From Ceratobasidium sp. AG-K (taxonomy: Eukaryota; Basidiomycota; Agaricomycetes; Cantharellales; Ceratobasidiaceae): 64,000 bases of DNA. Made by a program: the position numbers and the translations under genes. The notes under the pieces are model-generated. The model was not told the DNA's origin. It worked only from the letters and a program-made list of their open reading frames with translations, and did not search any database. Location of the stretch: the NCBI GenBank assembly GCA_037039685.1, contig JAWNGF010000004.1, forward strand, positions 2,046,001 to 2,110,000, in the 5' to 3' direction. Below, one piece after another: positions 1 through 11,200 of this stretch (its first letter is position 1; each line of letters begins with the position of its first letter).

Positions 1-1926
1 TTGACCCAGATAACCAGGGAAGCACTGGACGATGCACCTACAATGGGGTGAATGCCGAGACACTCCGGCTTGACAGGACCACTCCCAGAAACTCCAGAGC
101 AGCTTGGGGATTGTTTCTGGCGTTGGCGTTCCAATCCCGAGTCGAGGTCTGGGAATCCAGACGGCGTAGCTCATCAACACAACACAGGAGAACGTCCACT
201 CGGGGATTGCCGACCCCAGGCCTACGGGGAGCATCAAATCCCTGATCCTTAGCAGCGGTAGATCAGTCCTGATCTGCGCAACTTCGAACAAACAACCCGC
301 GGACACTCGCTGGTGCCATTTTAAAACACGCTGTCTACCGGGCCAGACAGATATCCAGCGATACACACTCCAGAGCAGACTGCCGAAATGGAGATGGTGA
401 CGAACGGATTTAAGACAATCAAAGACCCTGCGAGTTTGGCCGAGTATCCAAGGGGATCACCACGGTGCAACCTGAGAGTGAACTACCAGGGCCGCTAGAT
501 AGGAGCACTAGCTGGCAGAGACAGTACAAGCTAGCTCACGACGACGAGTTGGACGTCAATGCCCCCATACGCGAGCAATCTTACCGCCCACTCGCGGAGA
601 TCACGGAACGAGGCGTACAGGGTGGTTATGTAGATCGTATCGAATATCAGCTCGGCCTTCGTGACCAAAGAGGGAGGAATGGCTACTTAAATGGATATTG
701 AAGCTCGGAACCCGCTGGAGGGTTAAAACCAGGATACGTGTACATGAGGCGGATTGAAGGTGCGATGGACCTCACCCGCAGGGGGAGGGAAGGGAAGTAC
801 GGCCGGTGTTGGAGAATGCCATCGGATTCGACTGAAAGAGGCTGGACATATATCATATAAACTCCAGGGTACACGTGACCAACTTTACGAGCCGAAGGGA
901 GGACTCGTTTAGGTTGCCTAGTACCCCTGTAGATAATTGTCTCGCCTACTTATAGCAATTTATTTTAGGCTAAACATGTGTCAACGCCTCATGTGCTAAC
1001 TAACGTCTTATCTACTAACCCCATATGTGCACACCACTCCGCTCCCTCGACCTCAAGTCAGCCGTCATCAATCGAAACCTGTGTTTCATTCGGAGTTGAA
1101 GGCCAAGTGAAGAGGGATTAAATCGCCCCTATCTTTAGGAATATCTCAAGGTACTACTTATTGTTATTTCCTGCTTGAACGCTTTATTCTTCAAGTCTTG
1201 TCCTTCAGACTCACGTGAATCCCATGTATCTTGCCGTATTTCATCTCCAAATGCTGCCCATCTCCCAAAAGACACATGCATCTGGTGTTTGACTGGGGGT
1301 TATCGACTACGTGTCTCAAACGTTGCAAGGGAGAGGCGTCTCAAACGTGGATGTGATTGCAACAACACCGCCATAAGACCAATGGATCCGACCAGTGGTT
1401 CATAAGCATACATCAATATTCAAGAAACCAAAGCTACTGCATTATAATGTGACGGTAGGGATCGTGCCTGGGTTACTAAATAAGATCGAGCTTGTCGCTA
1501 TTGCTAAGGGCATTCTCCGCTGGAATCACATGAAAACGGCCCTGTAGACACTATGAGATGGAGGCAGCCTCGCGAAACCCTTCCTAGTTCTTGGTATATA
1601 TTGTATGAGAACTTAACCTCATGAACTGCTGTGCGCTCCGAGTAAGCAATCCTGTACTGGTGCCTCTTGAAACAACCATGTTTCACGTAGTCAAGCTTCA
1701 CTTCTAGAGCGCAACGTAACATTACCGGAGTTATGATCAAGCAGTATCCCCACACAGAAATCGTTTCCCCAGAGGAAAGACTAACCGTGATCAACTGAAT
1801 CGACGGCGATCCGTTGCTATAGCACAAGTTGACCGTTGTCTAGTGAGAAACATCCACAACTATTGTGACTGGTAGTTGGAGGCACAGCTTCGCGTTATCA
1901 GAACAATGGGCAAGCCGCCTATATGC
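1..1926. other. Gene-poor stretch, nothing supported
   Basis: Open frames here are short, lack recognisable motifs and do not join through plausible splice sites. I see no RNA gene or repeat. It is the left flank of the foldback element and ends in the first copy of its target duplication (ACGTTA). Confidence 0.4.
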
Positions 1927-1932
1927 ACGTTA

Positions 1933-2663
1933 TACAGTATGCAACAAATTTATACAAACAAACCACACTGTATGACCGATCGACTCAGGACTCAAGTGGA
2001 TTGACTGAATAAATTATATATCAAATGCCTTATGGTAGAGTAGTACAATACCTACAAAACGCACCTATAAAGTCCCTTGTCGCATAAGAACTGACTGAGT
2101 TAGAAATAAAACCAACCTATAGATATGCCCGTACAATTTTGTAACAAGTACTTGAGCCTGCACACATCCTGTAGGTGCTGTCCACTCAGAGAGGTATAGT
2201 ATCTGCAACCAGTTTTTTATAACACAATCTGTATGAAACCATTATAAACTAGCTTACTGCATTGTCCTAAGCACCAGAGTTACTAGATAAGTGCGAAAAA
2301 AGCGGCTGATAGGGGGTTTGAGTCTCAACTGCTATTGTGCACTACTGCAGGGCCTCAGACTCACTAGAATATACTTTTTAGGTGTAAAAAGGCAGAAGAG
2401 TTTCTCAGAGAGGTTGTTAGATTGTTTGAAACTCTTTTGGGGGGTGAAAACGAGCTTGACATGGGCATACATGAGGCCCTTGAGGTAATGTAACGACATT
2501 TTGTGACGCTTAAATGCTGTCTCTTCGCTTGAAACCACCTGTGTGTATGCGCCAACAGTAGCAGCATTTTTGTAACTATAATTTGGGTTGTTTGAAGGTC
2601 GCCAACAGGCCTGCACAACGCAGAATTACAGGGAAGAACGCAACTGGACAACCCCCTGGGCCA
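1933..2663 (+). repeat. Left arm of foldback element
   Basis: Inverted copy of 2798-3528. It begins TACAGTATGC directly after the ACGTTA duplication. Confidence 0.9.
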
Positions 2664-2797
2664 AAATCTGTTTGTGGCCAACAAGATGAGCAGGTGCTCT
2701 AGTCAAATATAAAGGAAAAAATGAAAGAGAGTCTCTGCTTGATTGATTGGCAAGAATATTGACTCTTTTACCTACTGAATAGAAAATAAATAGAGTC

Positions 2798-3528
2798 TGG
2801 CCCAGGGAGTTGTCCAGTTGCGTTCTTCCCTGTAATTCTGCGTTGTGCAGGCCTGTTGGCGACCTTCAAACAACCCAAATTATAGTTACAAAAATGCTGC
2901 TACTGTTGGCGCATACACACAGGTGGTTTCAAGCGAAGAGACAGCATTTAAGCGTCACAAAATGTCGTTACATTACCTCAAGGGCCTCATGTATGCCCAT
3001 GTCAAGCTCGTTTTCACCCCCCAAAAGAGTTTCAAACAATCTAACAACCTCTCTGAGAAACTCTTCTGCCTTTTTACACCTAAAAAGTATATTCTAGTGA
3101 GTCTGAGGCCCTGCAGTAGTGCACAATAGCAGTTGAGACTCAAACCCCCTATCAGCCGCTTTTTTCGCACTTATCTAGTAACTCTGGTGCTTAGGACAAT
3201 GCAGTAAGCTAGTTTATAATGGTTTCATACAGATTGTGTTATAAAAAACTGGTTGCAGATACTATACCTCTCTGAGTGGACAGCACCTACAGGATGTGTG
3301 CAGGCTCAAGTACTTGTTACAAAATTGTACGGGCATATCTATAGGTTGGTTTTATTTCTAACTCAGTCAGTTCTTATGCGACAAGGGACTTTATAGGTGC
3401 GTTTTGTAGGTATTGTACTACTCTACCATAAGGCATTTGATATATAATTTATTCAGTCAATCCACTTGAGTCCTGAGTCGATCGGTCATACAGTGTGGTT
3501 TGTTTGTATAAATTTGTTGCATACTGTA
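2798..3528 (-). repeat. Right arm of foldback element
   Basis: Inverted copy of 1933-2663. It ends GCATACTGTA directly before the second ACGTTA. Confidence 0.9.
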
Positions 3529-3534
3529 ACGTTA

Positions 3535-6500
3535 CAATGCAACCATTTTGGTGGAAAAGAGCAGGACAAAACTATATCAAGAAATCAGCGGATTCTAATA
3601 CAACACGACTGAGAACAATTAAATTCATTCGGATTGCTGAAATCATACTAAACTACAAAATCTCTAGAGACGATACACATGGGCGGTTGCTTCGATTATT
3701 TCCAATTGATGACGTACCGTGGTAACTGTTTCATAACCTGCATGTATGCGCTCGTTTTATCCCTCCCGATTCTCTCCAGATCATCAGAAGTAAGGGTTAC
3801 ACTCGGCCACATCTCACGGAGAGTTAACGGTTCATGCATCGGCAAGGCGACTTGCAACGCGCAATCTTACGTGGCCGCAGGTCGCAGGTTATCCTCTCCA
3901 ATTGAATTGCACCGGAATGTGCTTTCTGTAGGTGTACGTTTCATACAGAAATACGGTTTCCCCCGACTTAGGTATGTTCAGGACACACCTTCTAACTTCC
4001 AAATTGCCAAGGCGAGTAGCATTTGGCCGTCTAGTAAGCACTTAAACGGAAGCGTCGAAAGATAGTCAGAGAAGTAACCACAAAACATCAAACCCAAGTC
4101 CCCGAACGTTATCCTTGAGAACTCAACCGCCTATCCATCAGCCATAGTGGCTATGTGGGTATGACTTTAGCCAGCTCATCAAAGCACAGAGCGCCGGCCT
4201 TGACAATCCACTTCTGGCGCTTATTGCTTGTTGATCGACAGTGTCAAGGGACAAACCCATCCTACGTCTCAACATGCCGTGATCTTCCATTGCACATTGT
4301 CTATGTTGATCAAAAAAGGATCTACAGTATCTGTGTCCAGGCTGAGGAATATGAAATTAACCGTTTTGGGAAACGGACCTTTCTTACGGGACAAGGGGGC
4401 AGGGACCCTGTTTGAAGGACAAAGAGTCGGGCATTCCAAGGTCAAGGGCAATAGTTGGCAAAGGTTCTATTCCGTCACTTCGACATGGGCCGTGGGCTCA
4501 GGAGAGCGGCCCGGTCACGAGATGAGAGTTGGAAGCAGCCGCGACTCCTCAAAACGATTGATTGGGGTTAGGGTGGTTGGGCACCACCACAAACTGACCG
4601 AGCTATCCTATACTTTTTTGACCTCGCCGCCGTTCTGTGGATGATTTTGCCTCGCAGCCATCCATGCATTGTAAAAAATTGCATTACAATTGGATTAGTT
4701 GATATCCTTGCCCATGCGAAGGGTTATGTTGGTTTATTACTCGGTGCTGATGCGCTCGCTTTAATATGAGGATGACGTGGCTCGCATCATCATTTGGAAT
4801 CCGTTGGGCTTGGCTCGTAAAACAGGTTCAATAAGTTCTTGGCGCCTTTTATTCGAATCTTTGAGCGAATGCGAGTTAGGGATTTACGCCCACATAAAGA
4901 CACTCCTCTAGACCAAATATCCCATCTAAGGTCCTTGCAGGCCACGGAATTCGACGAGTACAAAAAATAAAGTACACACGCCACTGCCTTGATATGGCGG
5001 TGCTCAGTAGCCCTATCCCCGATGCTCATAACCAATGTTTATGGCTGCTTGGCCCAAGCGGTGAAGGGTTCACTGATAAGTCACACAGAGCCGGTAATTG
5101 TGTTGTGTGAGTTGGTATAATCTACGCATCAGTTAGAATATTCGTGGATCAAGTTAGGAGATGGGTGAAAAGTGATTGCGTCGAGGGTTTTCTCGCACCG
5201 CGCGTACTGGGTTGTCACAGAGAGATAGAGCACGTGTGAGTTTATGTCTTACACCTATACGTCAACCGATGAGGACCTCAGACCCAACTAAAGGGGTCGT
5301 CTGTACTCGGGAACACAGTGCAGGATACAGACCTATACTGTAACAGGTGTCGACCGAAGAGCTTTGCAGAGTGGGTGAGAATCTTGAGTCAAGCACGTGA
5401 CTGCCAGCCCTCAGGCGCTCATTTGCCTTACAGAGTTAGGACTACCCCCTGGTACTAGCCAAATTCGTGGCGATGATTGTACGGGACTAGGGCTCCGAAA
5501 GAAACAGTAAGAAATCATGTGGCAGCCTTCGAAGCTCATTTTCATACCCCGAACAGAGCTTGTGCTGTTAGAAAATGTAAGTAAGTAAAGGGTCCTAGAT
5601 GCCTTATATATCACAAAGACAGACATCACATGATCTCTTACTGTTTCTTTCGAAGCCCTATATGGGACAACCAAACATTCTCACGTACCGTCTCTTCGGT
5701 ACGCGAGGAAAACTACGCAAGCCAACCCGAAGTTATGCACTCATTCAGCAAGTCAGTTTGGCGCATGTGCTGGGTACAAGCGCGTTGGCAACTTTTACCC
5801 CCGATTCACTCGACCTCGGGTAGCGTCTGAGGGCACCTACGACGGGAAAAATCAGCTAATCCTTCATATATAGAGTGTTGTGAGCTGCCTTGCCAGTTCA
5901 TTCCATACTTCACGACAATTCATACCCAAACTCGTCATACCTACAGAGAAAGTGACATGATCATGAGTCGGCCTGAACTATATCGTTTTATGCGCCTCAA
6001 TTAACTCCGAGCTAGAAGATCGAATTAATTCTGCTTCTTAATAAAATATGACACGAATTGATGTATTCGCCACTCGGATTGTGCTGGGATTGTTCATGGG
6101 AGATTGGCGAATACTCCATGCGCCATAGATCAATGTAGATCGTTCAAGCCATCATGGGCATTGAACTTATCTGATTGTGTGACGTTGCAAAACGTTGGTT
6201 CGTTGGAATATTGCGTTCAGCCACATCCATTTTTAGTGTCGGTGCCGGACAGCAGGCGGACACTTGCCTCGCAAAAATACGTAGAGTCTGCCCGGTGAAA
6301 TCAGGGCACGTAGGGAGCAAAGCTTGGGTTCTTTCCTTGTCATCAATATTCACCCCTTGAAGTATGGATTCATTCTATCGCCACCAATGCTCTGGCTCCG
6401 GGAAACACGGTGGTAGCGCAGCTAGGCTTTCTCCACCGAAGCTATTTAATTTGGGATTGATAGTCAAGCATATTTGTCCTATCAGGGAGCATATATGTAC

Positions 6501-7084
6501 AAAGGGGACACCTCGTAAACCAATAAAAATCTGTTGACTACATGGTTGACACATATAACCGTTCGCACAAGATAGAAGAACCAACTGTTTGGTTTTGGCC
6601 GTCCAATGGAAGTACAGTAAACTTCCGCTTCATGCTCGGCGATGGGCCCCGATCCCCTAAACGAGATCCGCAGATCCGTATGGTTCGCTTAAGGGAACGA
6701 GCATAATGCGAGCGAGCATTAAATGGAACTTGAAGTCTACTGTAAATGTATCGTTCATCCCATTGTCTCGGGCGCGGTTGCGGGGAAATAAAGGAGAACA
6801 GGCCTTACGACGAAAATTTAAGGAATAGGCATTGCCACAAAAACGTTTGTCGCTTGTTGATATATCATAGCCAGGAGGATAGTGAGGCGCCGGGCGAGAA
6901 CTGGTACGTGTGTCAGCGGGGGGGGGGGGGGCGTGGGGGAAGCTAGTGGTGAACGCATTGTGTGGTTCCGCAACCACCTGAAGTCAGTGGCAAACTGACA
7001 TGGACTTGGACATCGCGCTCGACTCAAACGCTAGCAGCTCCGAATTCGTGGTCGCTGTGATACAACGCCTTGTTAGCGCATACT
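3535..7084. other. Gene-poor stretch
   Basis: No gene is supported. Frames up to 138 codons occur but show no recognisable motif and no consistent splicing. The stretch contains the inverted repeat at 5488-5660 (listed separately) and a 14-nt G run at 6918-6931. Confidence 0.4.
5488..5660. repeat. Short inverted repeat
   Basis: Arms 5488-5521 and 5627-5660 are inverted copies of 34 nt with two mismatches, around a 105-nt spacer. Both arms centre on the motif CGAAAGAAACAGTAAGA or its complement. It may be the remnant of a small inverted-repeat element; I see no flanking target duplication. Confidence 0.6.
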
Positions 7085-8249
7085 CTAACGTGCGGGGGAC
7101 TGCAAACAACGGTACTCTGGATCGTAGATACTCACAGCTTCCATGTAAGTCTCCGGGGAGGTTTGCAAGTTGCTCGCCCCTTCAATGCTCTTCTCTCTCT
7201 CCAGTAGCAGGGGTCTCAGTACGTGATACGATGCGCTTGCTACCGACAAAACTACTGCTAGGATTATCACCATTACCGCCCCAAATTTCTTTGTGGATGT
7301 TCCCGTGAGCAAACCAAGAGACCCGCTTCGTTGGTACTTCAAAGGTTATAACTTACCAGGGTACGTGACGCCGGGCTTCGATACTTGAGAAGTGGCCGGA
7401 GGGAACGATTCCACTGGCCCTCTGTGGAGGGGCGTCAAGCTATGAAAAGTAGAAAGTGGGAAACCTGCAACTCACGCGATGGTAATGCCGCCTCCTTGGG
7501 GCAAACCAACAACGTCTACGCCCAGTTGGTCCGGGAGGGCCGAGATAGTGATGGCTTGCTCCGGGTCAGACAAGTCCTCACCTACGCCCTCCATCACCTG
7601 ACCGACCGAACCTGCCTCGCCCGCCTGAAAGACGAGGTCGAGTATATTCCCGCCTTCTTCAACAGCGAGCTCGGGGCCCATAAGTGGTTCGGGCTCGGGG
7701 ACGTTATGCTCAACCGGTTGTTCGGGGGCAAGGTCTTCGTGTTCGTCGTCTGGATCATCGACGCTGGACTGCTGTACAGCGGCGAGTCCACGAAAGGATC
7801 CAAAAAGGGACATTATGACGACGTTGAAAACTCTCGGTCGGAATGCGGGTGGGGATGCTGGCCGGGATATTGCGCGAGCCGGGGCGGCGTCGTAAGGAGG
7901 AGTGTGCTTGTCTCGCCGGATCACATGATAAAACGTTTCCTATTTGCTCTATCCATTGCCCGCACCGAGAAGCACAATTGAGAAGCATAAAGGCGTTTGT
8001 GTTACCTGTGTGACTTGCGCGGACACCCACCTTAAGCTTGTGACTAGGGTTTCCAATGAGCTGGGAGAATATATCGTTAACAAACCTGCATCCTTTACGA
8101 CAACGAGATGTATAGTCACCTCCGTTACTAATAGAAGTTATAAGTGCATTTTCTCGGTAAGCACTGGCTTTTGCAGGCGAAGCCGCGGAAGAGAGCGGCG
8201 CTTCGACGGCGAAAATCGAAAAAAAACGAATTGGAAGTAGACGGAACAT
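7085..8249 (-). CDS. Hypothetical multi-exon protein, possibly secreted or membrane-bound
   Basis: I do not recognise this gene. On the minus strand a 5' frame from Met at 8249 starts with a hydrophobic, signal-like stretch (MFRLLPIRFFSIFAVEA). A second, acidic and clearly protein-like frame runs from Met at 7813 (MSLFGSFRGL...) to a GTGAGT donor at 7475-7470. It appears to continue through a short exon starting near 7439 and ending at a GTAAGT donor near 7353, then a last exon rich in hydrophobic and charged residues that stops at 7085. Splice phases agree for the first of these joins; the last is uncertain. How the signal-like 5' frame joins the acidic frame is not resolved, so this could be two genes or a shorter gene starting at 7813. 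The plus-strand frame over 7385-7981 looks like its antisense shadow. Confidence 0.3.
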
Positions 8250-11200
8250 GTAACCGAGATATGAGAGGGCAGGAGTAAAAATCTTCGCTCCCAGGATGAG
8301 CTGGGCCCGAATTCGGAGGGAGGGGCAAGCGCTCAAGGCGGGGGGATGAGGGAGGGAGGATGGAACTTGCACGAGAAAGGAGCCGAGCCGCATATATGGA
8401 CGAGGTCGAGAGCCAATTTCATGGGTCGAGCAACGCGTTGATGGGAGATTTCCAGGGGACATAGAACCGCAGAAACTGGTCGAACTTGGCGAGTATTGTA
8501 AGGATAGTTGAAATAAAATCGGCCTTGAGTGTGCGAGAAAAGATGAGGCCCTATACCCTGAAGTAACGTCGTATGATGGGACAAATGGGGAGAGTAACAT
8601 GGCCTTTGTGAGTCTAGCAAAGACGTTTCGTATAAAGACGAGCTCCATGCAATTAGGCAAAACTATCGTAAGCCAGTGGTTATTGGCTATGCGCTTATTT
8701 GCACCGAGGAGAGAACTAACCCAAATCCATAAACTGGTGTTTTCCATGATCCTAGGGGCGAGATCCAAATGAAGGAGACGCACTCGGTTAGCGCTGCCCC
8801 GAGTATGTCAGTTGGAAGTTCGCCTCCGCTAAGGCCACGCCGAGTAGCTCCACTTCAGTCTAGGGTGGACGCTAACTTCCTATGTCAAGCCTTACTGGAT
8901 GGCGATCATTCACGATCCCCCGTAACCGAGCTAGATAGCAGTACAATCAGGAGATAACTTAACCACGATAAGTGAGAGGTCAAAGGTGTCCTAATTTAGT
9001 AAGGCTACCACAAACATATTCATATCCAATACCAGCGCTTGACGCCTGAGTTGAGGATCTACAAGCCAAGTCACGCGCTTTGCTCAGCGAGACTGATCAA
9101 CACAAGACTGGAGCGTGCTAAACATCGGACTTTGCCGCCCCAGAGACTGGAGGACAAGATACCTGATCCCTGGGAAGATCTCCTCGGCTCCATGAATATC
9201 TAGGAAACAGTGCTATCGCCCCCCAAAGAAATAGACTTAGTGCATGTCAGACGCATGCCTCGAGTGCTGTGTACTCCGGAACATAGGAATGATCGCAAGT
9301 GCGCAAACCACAGGCGTTGAGACATCAATAATTCCGCAAGCTTGGTTGAGGTGATTGAGTGTGGACTCACCAGGCCCACTACATACTAAACCAGTAGCAC
9401 GATAATGTGTGGGCTCGCAAGCGTAAGCCAGATACCAAACTCTCTCGACCTGAGTTAGATCAGCGGCAGACTAGTTGAGGCATCAACCAAAAGGCGGTAG
9501 TAACATATCCAAGTGATTACAATCGCACGCCGCCTTGAGCCCAAGTGCGAGCTCCTTGGGCACCTGTTGGTTGAAGTGGACACGCGGTTGCTTAAACCGG
9601 TGCCGCGATATGAACACGTCAGTGCCCTAAAGCAATACTCATGACCGATAGGCGACTAGGAAAAGTCTGTCCATACGAGCAAGTACTAAGAGAGGGCAGG
9701 ATCACGGTTCGAGGGTTCGGTGGTAGACGAACCTAAGATGAGGAGGTGTCGCCACCTCTGATTCCCAGGGCATGATTTGAGTCTTGCGCCCCAACTTGGA
9801 CACATGACTGGTCCAATGTTAACCCAAGTTAGTTAACGGCAAGGCATACTCGGGGACCTAAGAGATTCCAGTCAGAACGTCTGGTAAGTTTTTTAGTGGT
9901 GGACTTACCTTTACTACGCCAACACGGCTCTTTTTAAGTCAGACGCGCTTGAAAATCGCGTGCTCGGGGTTAGAAGCGGGAGCATCGCACAGGCGTGCCA
10001 CCCTGGTTGCACTAAATAAACATCTGAATAAGCTACCGTCAAACATAGGTTCTCCAGTGTTTGGTGGTGGCCAGGGTTTTTTTTTTTTTTTTTACCTGGC
10101 TACAAAGGATGTCTAACACTTGCACCCTCTCAGGCTCGTGTCCTCAACGCCATGATTCAATCATCGAGTCTGACGATCCAGGGTCTTACACGTATTCATT
10201 CATTTCGGCCCCCAATACTTCCAGTTCCTATAGCATTTGTCTGCTGTACGTTTGTGAATGTGGGGAAATCTATACGCGTTTCAGAAACATAGTGCGTAGG
10301 GAAGCGCTCTGAATGCTCGCCCGGAACGCACCGAGTTTGCGCCCCCGGAATTCAATACACGCTTCACAGGCGTATAAAAGGCTACAATCGGCCAAAGCCA
10401 TGGGTTTAGGGTACATGCTCATAGGTGGAGCATATCGACGATATCAAGATAGGAGAGAACTGGTTGTCGTCGGCTATCGTGCCCCACGGCGATTTCACAT
10501 GAAAAATCTCTCCACATTCCCTCTATCGCACTCCCCTGGATTCACTCATCGCTCGAATCAGCTATTCGCCTTATAGACGTTTACTCTATATTATCCTACG
10601 CACACGGTGGGCGCCACCACTTTCACATTTCCTTAAAACGTATGGCTCATGTACGGCATAATAGGCGACATCATTTCGGCGTCGGATGGATCCTGTAGAA
10701 GCCACATGTGTGCAAGGAATCGTCGGCACTATAGCGTTCATTGCGTGATACTCACTTAGTATATTAATTTTGACCGCGTCACAAGACCTCCTCCCACTTA
10801 CGGCAAGCAGCACCACGAGGGGAGAGTAGGGAGTGTGGTTTCTTGAGGGTAGTAACAGTGGAGCAATCGCTGGCCCTTAGTGCATCATAGATCCAACCCT
10901 TTAAAATGATGATTACGGGAGTTCTTTCGCGCCAGTAAGGTGGACTTAGGACTCACATGTATGCGTGGCAATGCCCGATTGTTAAGCCGTACGAATCGAA
11001 CCTGTTTGAATTGTTACGATTGATAGATCGCCGCGGGATCCAGATATTTTACAACTAACCATTCTTCATTAATGACACTATTCCGGTTTTTCTGACGACA
11101 ATAACGCTAGTGCAACAGCCCCCAGAATTGTGGGAATACCATCGACTTTAAGCCTGACTCATCACAGACAACTTCCAGTGCTTCCAACTGTTCAAGAGCC

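Larger units (their letters stand above)
1933..3528. mobile_element. Foldback (long-TIR) non-autonomous transposable element
   Basis: The segment is two inverted arms of 731 bp (1933-2663 and 2798-3528) around a 134-bp loop. Every base I compared pairs at coordinates summing to 5461, with one mismatch seen near the inner end (position 2653). The outer ends read TACAGTATGC inward. The element is flanked by a direct 6-bp repeat ACGTTA at 1927-1932 and 3529-3534, the expected target-site duplication. No transposase frame is present; the small open frames in the two arms are mirror copies of each other. It is therefore probably a non-autonomous DNA element moved in trans, and young given the arm identity. 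I cannot assign a superfamily: the ends do not match those of the hAT copies at 15-22 kb, whose duplication is 8 bp. A transcript across it would fold into a 0.7 kb hairpin. Confidence 0.85.

Noticed and set aside
7385..7981. 198-codon plus-strand frame
   Set aside because: It lies antisense to a minus-strand exon with better composition and canonical splice signals; no motif.
7755..8783. 342-codon minus-strand frame as a single gene
   Set aside because: Its 3' half overlaps, out of phase, a more convincing exon and includes what look like intron sequences. Only its middle part may be a real exon.
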